DNA of 64,000 bases from Lingula anatina (lineage: Eukaryota > Brachiopoda > Lingulata > Lingulida > Lingulidae): positions 679,838 through 743,837 of the forward strand of contig NW_019774069.1 in the NCBI RefSeq assembly GCF_001039355.2. The letters are read 5' to 3'. A model generated the notes under the pieces. That model made no database searches, was not told the DNA's origin, and saw only the letters and a program-made list of their open reading frames with translations. Positions within the stretch are counted from its first letter, which is position 1; each line of letters starts with the position of its first letter. Positions 51,397-63,944 of this stretch are shown here, piece after piece. Position numbers and translations under genes: made by a program.

Positions 51397-51399
<3 letters not shown>

Positions 51400-51486
<87 letters not shown>
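51400..51486. repeat. TA microsatellite
   Basis: About 43 TA units are followed by an A-rich stretch, 0.9 kb upstream of the amine oxidase gene. Confidence 0.95.
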
Positions 51487-51492
<6 letters not shown>

Positions 51493-52414
51493 TTAAAAAA
51501 AAAAAAAACGGGCGAAATATACCCTGCCGACAGTAAAATAAACATTAGATAAACAATTTTCATTTGTGGTCCAAAATTGTATCAGAAATGGCAAACTATA
51601 ATGGAACCACAATATAAATTTTCAGTCAGCAACAGAAAGCCCTGTTTTCCTACTGCACCAAGTGCTTTGCTGAGCTGAAACTGTCTGACAATTTTCTGGG
51701 GAACATGTGTTACATACTATTAACCATGACACAAAACACCTTGAGTTACAGTTTAAATATTTATGAAAACATGTTTACGTCATGTATAATTTACCATGCC
51801 TGAATCACTACAAAAAATCGCGATAGAAAAATTAAAATTAAATGGCCCAGAACATACGTTACCGGAACATACGTTACCATTAGGGCTCTTTACATAATGT
51901 AAAGACATGGTAAAAATTAAAAATTAAATTAAAATTGAGACAGGATTTTTTCTATACACATATTTTTTTAAATTGAATACAACATTGGATCCATTCAAGT
52001 TTATTTTTTGGGCACTTTTGTAACAGAGTACTAGAGCACTTTTTGGACACTTTAGCATGTGAAATGCACCTCTATATTAGGTTTGGGATATTTCACATAA
52101 AAGAAATGGGGAAAAGTTATTTTGAAGAATACATGCCTTTATAACGTATCGAATCTCAGACACGAATAAAATATCCAGCATTTCATTGTTAAAAAAAAAA
52201 AAACACATTGATAGGGATTCAAATGAGGCCATTTGGGGAAAAATCAGAATCCTCAGTTAAAGAAAATATGCTTTCTGCTGAGTTTGATTTTGAGTATATG
52301 TGACTAGATTATCTTCAAATATCCCAAACATGTCCGTTTTAGATTGATGTAAGTGTTAATATCATTGAATATATTATTTCCAGAGCAAGCAAAAAATAGA
52401 CGGATAACCTGCCA

Positions 52415-54967
52415 ATGAACCATAGCTTTGAAAATCCCGCGTTCTCCGGTGCATCTGATGAAAATTTACCAGACCAGAAAAAAACGCCACGCTGTCTTGC
52501 TTCTCCGGGTTCTACGCGTTCATCCAAGATGTCTACCCGCTCACTGTTCTGCGCAGCTCTGACCGGGATTATCGTGTTCGCACTCGGTCTTGGGCTAGGG
52601 TTTTTGCTAGGATATTTTGCCTACAAGACACCAGGAGAGGACACATCAGCGACTGGGAACTCTGCTTCCAATTCGGAAACCATGAATGGACAAACAACAA
52701 CATCCGGCAACACGCGACCACCGACCACCCAGTCCACCAGTCCAACCAGTGCTTGTAACGACGTGTGTAAAGAAGAACTCAAGTGCCCACAAAGTCCGCC
52801 AATTACGCAGTCTGAGTCATCGTCTTCCAGAGGGATATTTGAAATGGTGAGCGTAGACGAGATGGAAGAAGTTCATAAGTATATGGTTCAGCAAGGGTTA
52901 GTTGACCAGAGTCCTTCAAGTTTGCAAAATTCTTATATCTATAGCATGTCTCTGTACCTCCCCAACAAAGATGAAGCCATTGCACACTTGGATGAAGGTT
53001 TGGCCTCTCCTGGGCGTTACGCAGACGTCCACGTTCATCGTGGAAATAGAAACGCCCCAGATCTCATGGAATACAGAGTAGGCCCTCTCGGCGGTGCCAT
53101 GAATGCCACTGCTCTCTACAATGATGGTGAATTACCCTACAACTCTCGTCCAATGGATCCTTTTGAAATGTATGGACTCAATGAGCAGGTTATTTTAGCC
53201 ATGTCTATTCTCAGGCCGTTGCTAATGGAGAGTTTCGACGGGGCTTATTACCCTGATGGTGGTATGTCATTAATTTTTCAAGCTCCTCCAGGACTGCTGC
53301 CGGAGGAGCGCGAGACGCGGTTTCTCATGACTCTTTTGGTCGACGGCACAATTAATGGGCATGATTTGCATCCTCTACCACTCACTGGAACCGTGCACAA
53401 TCCTGGAACAGACAAATCCCAGTGGTATTCTTACAATTTTTATTATTTGAATCAAGGGCCTTTCAGCACGGCTGAAGAATTGCTTGAAGCTTATCAAAAC
53501 GGCACCATAAGGAAATTTGCACTACCCAGAGGCCACCGCCAGACTTTGTTTAAAACCACTTTCCCTAAACAAGATGGCAACAAACCTCGTGATATGTCCA
53601 ACAAAGCACCGCCACGGACGTACGAACCAGCTGGCCGACGCTACACAGTGCACGACCACACAGTGAAGTGGATGGACTGGGAGTTTACAGTGTTTGGAAA
53701 TCAGTTACGTGGCCCAGGGGTGATGAACGTCCAGTTCAAGGGTGAACGTATCGTGTACGAAAATTCATTAAATGAAGTTGGCTTGATCTACGCATCCGAT
53801 GCCAGCTCTGGTGCAAACATCGTGTACTTGGACGCGACATTTGGGCTCGGACAGTGGCACGATGCCATCAAAGGGGTGGATTGTCCTGAACACGCCACCC
53901 TCCTCGATGTACCGTGGTGGTACGTGGGACTTCAGAGACCAGTATCTGCGAAAGCAATTTGTATATTTGAAATGGATGGCCAAGAAGCGATGTGGAGAAG
54001 AAAGGACATATTTGCTGCAGGACTGAGAAATACATATCTTGTCGCCAGGATTCCCATGTCTGTCGGCAACTATGACTACACTATAGATTTTCGCTTTTAT
54101 TTAGATGGGCGAATGCAGAGCACGGGGATGGCGTCTGGGTTCATCCATTCAAGCTTTTGGGACCAAGGAAATCCACATGCTGGTAACGATAAAACAACAG
54201 ATCCGTTTGGTTATAGAGTGTCAGAATACACTCATGGTGCACTGCATGACCACACTTTTGGTTTTAAGGTCGATCTCGACATCTTGGGAAAAAAGAATAA
54301 ATTTGAAGCGATTCATTGGAAAGCTGGAAATGTCATCGATGCTTTAAAAACTCAAAACAACAATATTACAGCAAAACCCCCGTACTTCTTGTATAATGAG
54401 ACACGTTTTGTTGAATGGGAAACGTTGGCGACAGAAGCAGGACTTAAACTTAGTTATGCAAATCCCAAGATCTGGACTGTTATTAACGAGGAGCACAAAA
54501 ACAAATGGGGTGTTCCTCGAGGTTATCGTATAGTACCGATGTCTGCCTATGGTCAGGTTGTTCCCGACTCACACCCAGCCATGAGCGCCTTGTCTTATAC
54601 TAAATATCAATGTGCAGTCACAAAACGTAAAGAGAACGAACGTTTTATCACCGGAACATACGCCCAGAATCGATTAGCGAATCCTACAGGATCGTTGGAA
54701 CGGATGTTGGATGGAGAAAACATCGTGAATGAAGATCTTATCACTTGGGTGAGCGTTGGGTTTATACACGTACCTACATCAGAGGACGTCCCGATGACAG
54801 CTCGCGTAGAAACCGGGTTTTGGCTAAAACCATGGAACTATTTTGACACCACAGCAGTTTTTGATGTACCTCAATATGTGGACACACTGGACCACAGCAT
54901 CACAGAGAGGCCACCTGCGCCTACAGATTGCTATCAACCTGTTAAAGAGAACTGCTATTTTTGTTAA
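52415..54967 (+). CDS. Membrane-bound copper amine oxidase, intronless
   Basis: The single open frame of 850 residues is a complete copper/topaquinone amine oxidase, which converts primary amines to aldehydes, ammonia and hydrogen peroxide. A cytosolic N-terminus is followed by one membrane helix at about residues 46-70 and a Ser/Thr/Pro-rich stalk to about 130. This gives a type II topology with the enzyme outside the cell, as in AOC3. The N2/N3 and catalytic domains follow. The topaquinone precursor is Tyr553 in NYDY. The catalytic base is Asp473 (YLDATFGLG). The copper ligands are His611 and His613 (LHDHTF) and His785 (GFIHV). All are present, so activity is expected. The closest relatives are the AOC1/AOC3 group; the substrate cannot be told from sequence. 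Absence of introns in the coding region is notable beside the exon-rich neighbours. Confidence 0.95.
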   Translation: MNHSFENPAFSGASDENLPDQKKTPRCLASPGSTRSSKMSTRSLFCAALTGIIVFALGLGLGFLLGYFAYKTPGEDTSATGNSASNSETMNGQTTTSGNTRPPTTQSTSPTSACNDVCKEELKCPQSPPITQSESSSSRGIFEMVSVDEMEEVHKYMVQQGLVDQSPSSLQNSYIYSMSLYLPNKDEAIAHLDEGLASPGRYADVHVHRGNRNAPDLMEYRVGPLGGAMNATALYNDGELPYNSRPMDPFEMYGLNEQVILAMSILRPLLMESFDGAYYPDGGMSLIFQAPPGLLPEERETRFLMTLLVDGTINGHDLHPLPLTGTVHNPGTDKSQWYSYNFYYLNQGPFSTAEELLEAYQNGTIRKFALPRGHRQTLFKTTFPKQDGNKPRDMSNKAPPRTYEPAGRRYTVHDHTVKWMDWEFTVFGNQLRGPGVMNVQFKGERIVYENSLNEVGLIYASDASSGANIVYLDATFGLGQWHDAIKGVDCPEHATLLDVPWWYVGLQRPVSAKAICIFEMDGQEAMWRRKDIFAAGLRNTYLVARIPMSVGNYDYTIDFRFYLDGRMQSTGMASGFIHSSFWDQGNPHAGNDKTTDPFGYRVSEYTHGALHDHTFGFKVDLDILGKKNKFEAIHWKAGNVIDALKTQNNNITAKPPYFLYNETRFVEWETLATEAGLKLSYANPKIWTVINEEHKNKWGVPRGYRIVPMSAYGQVVPDSHPAMSALSYTKYQCAVTKRKENERFITGTYAQNRLANPTGSLERMLDGENIVNEDLITWVSVGFIHVPTSEDVPMTARVETGFWLKPWNYFDTTAVFDVPQYVDTLDHSITERPPAPTDCYQPVKENCYFC

Positions 54968-56615
54968 AGTTGAACAAATAACTTCACCTCTTTAGGCACA
55001 TCTATAACCAAGGAAATGAAACGGCATAAAATATAAACCATTGGTTCAACTTAGATTAACAGCACAAAAATTAGGTACAATCTGTTGCGTGTAACCTAAC
55101 TAGAATTTGAGTGCATCCTTACTGATATAGCATAGAAGCACGCTATAAATCAGTCCGGATTTTCTCTTTATTTTTTCAATTTAACGTTAAACATATAAAC
55201 TATTTGGTTAAAGGTCCAAATATAAGTAAAGTCCACTTTTCTATAACTGAGGCTTAAGACTTAAAATTACTTACGATTTAATATAACACTTATGTAGATG
55301 GAAGCACCATTCGCATAGAGCTTTTTACACACTTCTTGAGAGGACAAGAAAGAAATATATATATACAAGTGCAGTATATTAAAAAAGGTTAGGAAAATAG
55401 TAAAGGATGAAAAGAAACACCGCCAGATTGTACATAGTCAAGTTTAATAACCAAGTTTTCTATAGTTGTCTTTAAATTCATTTATAAAAATCGTTTATCA
55501 TTTAGTACACACTTAAACGGAATGACAATTAGTATTTTTTAAAACAATACTTTGATCTTGCTTTACATGTATTTGATGTAATTTTCTTTTTATCATATAT
55601 AACTTTTCGTAACGTTTATTGTTGTTTTAACGTCTTTGAAATCGGACCTACTTTCTGGTGTATAGTGAAATAATAATGCTATTAACATATTACTGAGTAT
55701 GTGTTTTGCATTTTAAATTGTTTTATATTTATTCATTGAATCATTGCAAAGACCCATTTTGAAGTAGCAACAGTAATTGTGGATCCATTGATGTGTTGTA
55801 CATATTCAAAATTTGAATACGAATTCAATAAAGTTCAGTCTATTGGGCAGTATACGTAGTAATGGCACTAATACTGCCTGAAAAATTTCGTAAACCGGGT
55901 AATCTGATTGCAGCGTTTAGTAGCCTTGCTAACATTTTAGTACACTGAACTTTGAGATTTTGATTTTGATTGCAACCATACTTGAGCTCTGGCTGTTGTT
56001 GCTTATCCTCTACCAGGGTCACAGATTAATTTTTCACTAGATATTCACAGATAAATTAGGTCTCTGGTGAATTCACAACACAAATCTTTCGATCTGCAGA
56101 AAAGTGCACAGAATTTATCTGGGGCCATGGTGGGCCACAGTGTGTCATAATTTAAAATGTTTCTCCTAAAAATCATGGATAATAGGCTATAAATCTAGCA
56201 TAAAATGGTCATTCAATTTTTTTACGTTCTTCCTCCCTATAGGTGTAACATATCTCTTACTTACTACTGGCACACATTAAACAGATAAACAATTCCTCAT
56301 ATTAGTTTGATAAACTATTTCACCAATAAATTTTTTTTAATTGGACAAATTTTCAAACGGCAAAATCAGTAAAATAATTTTTAATAAACGTATCCATCGC
56401 ATCTCAAGATTTTATAATAATAATAATAATTATTATTATTATTATTATTATTTGAAAATTGCATTAAGTAATTCTTGTAGGGCTAAACTGCGGGCGCATC
56501 TTTTTTTTTTTTTTTTTTTTTGCCTTAGTGAATGTGAAAAGGGACTTTTTTTTTGGGGGGGGGGGGTGCGGCAAATTTACGACCGGTAGGTTAAGGAAAG
56601 TTGGATAAACCCCTT

Positions 56616-56876
56616 AGACTGGGTTCCCATCCCTAGATCGATCTAACGGGATCGGTCCATCTCCACGGGGTTTCTCGCTAAATTGCTTTCAGCTTAAGTG
56701 GCTTATATAGATGTCTGGCACGATAACTTAAAGCTGCTTAACGATAGTTAATCACCCCTTAACAGCTTCAGTAGGCGTGACAGACATCTAAGCCGCTTAA
56801 GTTAATTGAAATTAAGAGAGAATCCCCTTGGAGATAGTTCAATCCAGAGTTAGTACGATAGGGTTTGGGAATGGCC
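56616..56876. mobile_element. Foldback element, copy 1
   Basis: Imperfect inverted arms run from agactgggttcccatccct inward to atagatgtctggcacg. They return as cgtgacagacatctaagcc outward to gggtttgggaatggcc. The whole 260 bases can fold on itself with a loop of about 50 bases. There is no coding capacity; a non-autonomous element is likely. Confidence 0.6.
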
Positions 56877-57725
56877 TTAGTTAATTGTTGCATGGCTAGT
56901 GTTGATTTTCGCATTTATATATAGGCCTAAATATTTGCATTAATTATTTTTATATATAGGCCTATATATTGCCGAAATGTCGAGACTTTTCTACTGAACC
57001 ATGCAGTGCTTTAGACAAGGCAGTTAGTTTATTGTTTGATACTGGCGAACCTGACTACACATTTAGGCCTATCTATTCTCATGTGATAAACGTCTTTGAA
57101 ACAAATTGACACATCCTTACCTAGGGGTCCGCCATATAGATAAACGTCCCAATNGGTCTCTGGTGAATTCACAACACAAATCTTTCGATCTGCAGAAAAG
57201 TGCACAGAATTTATCCGGGGCCATGGTGGGCCACAGTGTGTCATAATTTAAAATGTTTCTCATAAAAATCATGGATAATAGGCTATAAATCTAGCATAAA
57301 ATGGTCATTCAATTTTTTTACGTTCTTCCTCCCTATAGGTGTTAAATATCTCTTACTTACTACTGGCACACATTAAACAGATAAACAATTCCTCATATTA
57401 GTTTGATAAACTATTTCACCAATAAATTTTTTTTAATTGGACAAATTTTCAAACGGCAAAATCAGTAAAATAATTTTTGATAAACGTATCCATCGCATCT
57501 CAAGATTTTATAATAATAATAATAATAATTATTATTTTTTGAAAATTGCAGTAAGTAATTCTTGTAGGGCTAAACTGCGGCGCATCTTTTTTTTTTTTTT
57601 TTTTTTTTTTTATTTTTTTTTTTTTTTGCCTTAGTGAATGTGAGAAGGGACTTTTTTTTGGGGGGGGGGGGGGGTGTGCGGCAAATTTACGACCGGTAGG
57701 TTAAGGAAAGATGGATAAACCCCTT

Positions 57726-57986
57726 AGACTGGGTTCCCATCCCTAGATCGATCTAACGGGATCGGTCCATCTCCACGGGGTTTCTCGCTAAATTGCTTTC
57801 AGCTTAAGTGGCTTATATAGATGTCTGGCACGATAACTTAAAGCTGCTTAACGATAGTTATTCACCACTTAACAGCTTCAGTAGGCGTGACAGACATCTA
57901 AGCCGTTTAAGTTAATTGAAATTAAGAGAGAATCCCCTTGGAGATAGTTCAATCCAGAGTTAGTACGATAGGGTTTGGGAATGGTC
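57726..57986. mobile_element. Foldback element, copy 2
   Basis: This is the same element as at 56616-56876, repeated because it lies in the N-joined duplication. Its few base differences (for example ccgttt against ccgctt) are of the allelic kind. Confidence 0.6.
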
Positions 57987-58626
57987 TTAGCTAGTTAATT
58001 GTTGCATGGCTAGTTTTGATTTTCGCATTTATATTTAGGCCTAAATATTTGCATTAATTATTTTTATATATAGGCCTATATATTGCCGAAATGTTGAGAC
58101 TTTTCTACTGAACCATGCAGTGCTTCAAAACAAGGCAGTTAGTTTATTGTTTGATACTGGCGAACCTGACTACACATTTATCTATTCTCATGTGATAAAC
58201 GTCTTTGAAACATTCTTACCTAGACATATTATATGTTTTTGTTCGATCAACGGCAGTACATGGTCCTTCTAAGACCACTATTCTCATTAAAATTATTTTT
58301 CCTATCACTTATTTGTCCTTTACACAAATAAATCATGTGTAGAATATTGTGTATGCCAAGTCTAGATCAGTCTACATGCAGCCGTCTACCATGCCAGGCC
58401 CGGGTGCATGACCACCATATTTTAAACATTAAAATATGTTAATGTTATCATTATTATTAAAGTCACAAAATACTCACAATGAGTTTGGAAACATATATCT
58501 ACACAGTAACTCACACTCAGCAAAGCTTCTATTCCTTTAGTTTTTAGGATAGCAATGACATTTTTATTATCACTTTGGGAATACTAATGAACAGATACTG
58601 GGTCAAATGACATAATTGGTCTCTAC

Positions 58627-58636
58627 TCCCGCCAAA
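58627..58636. promoter_or_regulatory. E2F-like site upstream of TICRR
   Basis: The sequence tcccgccaaa, read on the other strand as TTTGGCGGGA, fits the E2F consensus. It lies 79 bases before the TICRR start codon. E2F control would suit a replication-initiation gene expressed at G1/S. A single motif match can occur by chance. Confidence 0.5.
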
Positions 58637-58714
58637 TGTTGCATTATGGGAATGGTTTTCAAATATGGCTGACAGTGTTTCATTCGAAAGGCTCCGACAA
58701 CAATAAAATACGAA

Positions 58715-61700
58715 ATGTCTGCTACGGGTGATGAATTTCAAGTTGTTTTTGTGATAGATGTCAAGGGTAGGCACGAGAAAGGTGCCGGTGAATGTAGAAC
58801 TGACAATACTATAAAATCCATTCAGCTAGCGGTTTTAAAACTCCTCACATACTTCACGAACAAAAACACCCGCTCGGTGTTAAAATGGGGAGTGAAATAT
58901 TACAACTTTTGTGGTAAGTCAGAACAAATACGTAAGTATGGGTTTAAAGACTTCAGTGGGAAAACATACGAAGAGTTTGAAGCAGAGGTGGAAAGACTAT
59001 TACACTCCGAAAGATTAAAACTGGAGAACCGAGTTAAATCGCCTCACAAAAACAAACTTAAACAAATGCAAACATTGATTGATGAAGACTCTATCTATAA
59101 CGATATTAATCTGATCGGGGATGCAGATGACGAAAAACACCCTTCCATGAAAATCAGAGAAGCCTTGCAACAAGCAGCTAACGAGTTTCACTGGGATCGA
59201 CCTTTGTCTGTATTGGGATCACCTGTACGCGGCAAGCGTTCTCAACATGCAGTCACAGTAGCTGACAACATACGTGGCTTGACAGGGAACCACATTTTTT
59301 TGTTTGCTGCCTGTCCACAGAGCAGCAGTGATTTGTGTCGATTCACAGAGTGCTACAGAGATGATTTTCAGCCACACCGCAATGCTTTCATTACAAGAAA
59401 CCTGGAGAGAGACCTGCAATTATCAAGAAAGATTGATGTACATTGGATTAACATTGTAGATAATCCAGTCAAGGTAAATATATGTTATAAAAGCATTCTG
59501 CAGTTTGCAGACACTAAACAGTCAGACACAATTTGCCTAATTTTAATTATTAACATGCTCTGTGAAAATGAAAGTCATCCAAATTTGAAAAAACATGTTT
59601 TTATAAATGATCATATATACTGTAGTAAAGAAGTCACTTTATTTGATCTTGGACCTAACAAATAACATTCTTCACATGCAGTAGCTGATGTTTAGATGCC
59701 CTTTTAACAAGACATATTCTACTTGAAAAGACGGAAAAACTTCTAATTAATCTAATATCTGTCTTTTATTGGAAATTTTCCTAGACTAAAGATTTCCATG
59801 GAATTGAAACAGTGGACAGAATATTTTGTGAACTTAGAGGTGGTGTTCTGCCGATAGAAACAGTTGTCCAGTTAAACACCAGTGTTGGACATGTACTTCT
59901 CCCTTTTTCAATCCAAAGACAGCACAGCTCAGAGTTCTTAGAATATTCTGATGATGGTGCCACCAGTAGTTGCAGATCAGAGGACAAGAGATCCTGCTTT
60001 TCTTTGCCTTTTTCCTCTGTATTAGATCATTATTTAACAAAACGCAAAGGTGACACTGATAAGAGCCAACAGCAGAAAAGCAAGGCCTATACATTGTTGT
60101 GCAATCAGTCAGGTAGGTATGGACATGAGATTTGAGTAAATCAATTTTAAGTTGTCTTAGTTGACTAAGTTTTTGATAAGGGACTTCTGAAATTTAAAAA
60201 AAAAACTGTCATTAAGCTAAGTTTTTATAAAAGTAATATTTATGCTGGACTGCTAAGATAAAATTCTACTGCAGTTTATGAGAAAGGATATTAGAATAGA
60301 TTCATTTGTTATTTGTGTGTCAATGTCATACTGTGGCAAAGTTGAAAGAGCCTACATATTTTTTATTTTAGATGGCAATGCAGATGTTGTGTGTGCACTT
60401 TGTTTACAGCCTATGTTTAGTCCAGTGAATCACAGGTATTAGTCAGTTTTTGAGAACATGATTTTATACAGTAAAATGATAAAGATGTATATGTACAAGT
60501 TTACCTCCATATTAAGGTATACAGTTTGGATTTTTTTTTTATGAATGTAGTATGCCATGTTGATTTGATCTGTTTGATACCCAGTCACCCTCCTACCTCT
60601 GAGATATATGTTAATTTATCTGTTTCTTTATATATCAAACAATTTGAATTTTCTCTTTGGATTTAAAAATGAAAACTTTATTTAATCAATCATTACCTTT
60701 AGATTCACTGACAGTGCTGATAATAATGCAGCCAAGAAATTTGTAGTCAGGATGCCAAGTGAAGTAGAACTTAAAATCCAGTCAGTTGACTCTGAGACTC
60801 CTGAGGTTTGCAGTATGATCACAGTTAACACAGCTGACACAGCAGTTACAGCTGACATGGTGCAAGACCAGGATAGAGTTGTATCAGAAGTTGTCCCTGC
60901 TGGGTTTAAGTGTAACACATACCAAATATGTGGCACAATAGAAACTGGCAGCCTTCCTTTGGATTGGTTTGACTGTGATCGGGTGTATTGTTGTACAGGG
61001 AACACCTTTGACACTAGAAGAGGCATTGTCTTGGATGAGGCATCTGAAACATTTCAGGCTCTCTTAATGGAGCTTTTTAAACAAAAATTAAACTTGGTAA
61101 GCTTATTGTTTAAGATCAGAATATTTATGTTTGTTCACAAATTATTGTTCATTTGCTTTAGTATTTCTAGATTTTGTTATTTTTTATGGATTTTCACATT
61201 AGACCTAAACAACTTGTAGAACTACTTGTAGAACCTATTGATTATTTATTTATTTTTGTCAGGTTCTTGAAGACAGCAGCAGAGGGGTGTTTCCTTCTAA
61301 AATCATGCTGCAACCCCTAACCCCACTAAGTGCAACCCTGACTACCATCAGACCAGCCATGGTGTTACAGTTGGAGAAACTGCTCTCCTTGCCACGCCCA
61401 GATAACACAGCACAATCTGCGGGTCTGCAGCACTTTGTCACAAAAAGTGTGAAGCACATTCAGTCCATTTTAAGGCCTGCTGTACCTCAGTCAGGTTAGC
61501 CTGCATTTGATTTTTTACTCCATATAATTATATAGAAAAGTTTGAATATGTAAGCCCATTTGCCCTTGAAAAAAATTATTAGTTACTTGCAAATGTTTTC
61601 TTTTGATATTATTAAAAGAGAGACTAAAGAAAGAGATTAAAATCATCAGAACTAATATATGTACCACTCGTTTCATCTATTAACCTTGTCTTAATCATTC

Positions 61701-63944
61701 TTTTTGTAATTAGATTTATTTCATAAAATAATATGTACCAAATTCAATTAAATAAATTGCAGTACTTTTTTTAAGTGTCTACACTTGCACAAGAGGAAGC
61801 CATGTCACATCAATCTGATCACTATGTTTTCCACTGTGGCACTCTAGAGCAGTGGCACCTGGCAGGAAACCACTCCAAAGTGAATGACTTTGTGCAGGAG
61901 TTTAGGTAGTACCATAATAACTTCAACTTCATGGTGTATTTAATTAAGTTACTGTACTATTGAAGTGAATTGATGTAAAGGGTTTTTGTTCATCTCCTAT
62001 AATGGCATCCAATTGCCTTAATACCTACTCAGTTACAAGCCTGAAAGTGTTAATCTTATATTTCATGGCAGGACATCTTCATTCGGTAAAAGATGCAGTA
62101 CTGAGTTACAGAAGAAACTTGCCAAATACTATCAGAAAGCAGACCAACCTAAAACTATGAAAGGGCCCATGGAACTCGAAGAAATGTTTAGTACTGCAAA
62201 GCAAAACAGTAAGTTTTAAGCTTCTTGGAGCGACAAATGCAGTTCAGTACCTTGTTAATATTCAGCAGCTGTGTGCTACAACCATAATGAAGTTACTTAC
62301 ACCAAATTTGTTTTTGCTGTGACTTTAGTTTGTTCTGAATTAAATGTAGGCCATTGGCTGAACCTTTTGAATAAATATTTATAACAGACTCCATTTTGTT
62401 CACTTCATCTGGATATATTTTGTATTGCATCACAAAAAGTGCCAAATTCTTTTTATTTCAGATGTGGTTGGGGATGGCAAAAATCAAAAGAAACAACTAG
62501 AGAGACTGGCATCTTCTATCAAAACCACCAGGGGGAAGCACCTTGTGGATACAATTAATCACATCAAGACAAACCAAAAGAAAGGTGAATCTGAATCCAA
62601 CTCCAATGTCATAGATGAGGGGGAAATTAGACAGAAGAAACTTGAGGCTAAAGTTAAAGAACGAAGAGATAAAATACAAGCCAATGTTGCCAAACATGGT
62701 AAGGATCTTAATTTAATACAAGTGAAGATAATTTAACATGTGTTGTTCACATTTTTAAAAGAAGACAAAACTTATTGTTCTCTTATTTTTTTGCTTGTTA
62801 ATTCAATATTTATACAATATATACATTTTAGAATTGATCATCTCTGATTTGTTGATGAAGAGCCTTTCTTCAATCTTTTTCAAAGAAGATTAAATGATTT
62901 GGAAAGCTGTCTATGTTACATTCATATGTAATGATTTAATTTTAACTGCCGTTGCTTATTTAAATGTTACTCTAATGAAATAGTAAGATGTGCTTTTCAA
63001 TTTTTTTTTTCTTTCAGATTTCACTGAAGAAAGGGATTTACTTAAGAGTCTGCATGAAAATTACACACAGTGCATTAGTGGGAACATCTCACCTATTTCA
63101 TGTGCTCAGAGTTTGGTCAACGTTATTGTGCACTTTTCAAAGAGCTTTTACCCAGATAAATATTCTGTAAGTGTTGTCTTGCAAGCTGAAACTGTGTGAT
63201 GTTCACACCAAGCCCAATAAGAAGTTTGATATGCTTACTTAAACCATGATTTACTATAGATAAGTCAGATTTGTATTTCCCCAACTTATATATATCTTAT
63301 GAGATTGAAGCAGCATTTATTGGTTGAGAAAATATTTAATCCTTTGAAAAAGTTTAAGAAAGAAGATGTTCCTTTTTTTATGAAAAGCAACTTGTATGGA
63401 CAAAGCAAAAAAAAATGTTCAAACTTATTTTGAGTATTAGTATTTGTTTACTTTAATATTTTGTTGGTATTTATATGATTTAGGAGAAAAGCAGAGGATT
63501 ATTGACAGATCACTTCCTAAAATCCTACAAAAGCTTAAGAGACAATCACATGTCAGAGAATGGAGAAAATGAAACCATGAAAATTGCAGAGTAAGTGTGC
63601 AGTACCTAAGGAGTAAAATGCCAGATGATTATGTATCAAGACTTGGATTTGTTTTTAACTTGATAAAGAGCAAATACAGGTGATTTGAGAGGCTGTGTAG
63701 ACTTCTTTGAAAGCTGCATATTTGTTATTCAGCTGTTTTGGATATTGATATTACATTGTATTTCAACTACAACTACTTCTGTTCTGTAACCAAGTCGATT
63801 GCCTATCTCACATATCACCCTTCTTGAAGCTTTTTCAAACTTTGTTCCCTGTATAGGTATCAGCTGCAGGTATTGATGAGGATTGAGCTGGAGTCGGCAT
63901 TACACAATGGCGAGGAGGAGGTGGGAGATGCCTGGGTGGAAGAG
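58715..63944 (+). CDS. TICRR: Treslin / TICRR (Sld3-like replication factor), 5' part
   Basis: This is the N-terminal 875 residues of treslin, which works with TopBP1 to load Cdc45 onto the MCM helicase under CDK control. Exons are 58715-59473, 59785-60112, 60372-60435, 60703-61096, 61263-61494, 61776-61905, 62072-62208, 62462-62698, 63018-63166, 63484-63590 and 63857-63944, all in phase; the gene continues past the right edge. The first exon gives a vWA-like N-terminal domain (FQVVFVIDV, KLLTYF, KWGVKYYNF) and the family signature HWDRPLSV, followed by FLFAACPQS and KIDVHWIN. The later exons enter the Sld3-like Cdc45-binding region (LLKSLHENY, YQLQVLMRIELE). The CDK sites needed for TopBP1 binding would lie beyond the window. 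Confidence 0.85.

Larger units (their letters stand above)
46513..52414. other. Intergenic region between MTMR and the amine oxidase gene
   Basis: The first part is the MTMR 3' UTR, with AATAAA at about 47509. From 49.2 to 51.5 kb the base composition rises in GC and several repeat elements cluster (29-bp direct repeats, two short inverted-repeat elements, TA tracts). I see no gene with homology or splice structure in this region. The stretch just before the amine oxidase contains tattatttccag at 52371-52382, a possible 3' splice site for a 5' UTR intron. Confidence 0.6.
56059..58216. repeat. 1.1-kb direct duplication with N at the joint
   Basis: Copy 1 (56059-about 57125) and copy 2 (57155-about 58216) are nearly identical. 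They differ mainly in lengths of A/T and G homopolymers and AAT repeats plus scattered single bases. A single N at 57154 marks the start of copy 2. This is the same signature as the 3.17-kb block at 7828. Confidence 0.9.
54968..58714. other. Amine oxidase 3' region and intergenic DNA up to TICRR
   Basis: This is AT-rich non-coding sequence with an AATAAA near 55827. From 56059 on it is occupied by the N-joined duplication, AAT/ATT repeats, poly-T and G-runs and a foldback element present in both copies. I see no gene here. Confidence 0.65.

Noticed and set aside
58544-58774. Minus-strand open frame overlapping the TICRR start
   Set aside because: It is antisense to a well-supported exon and has no recognisable content.
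59474-59665. In-frame extension of TICRR exon 1 to a stop at 59663
   Set aside because: A gtaaat donor at 59474 and the in-frame next exon at 59785 continue the conserved protein; the extension is intron read-through.
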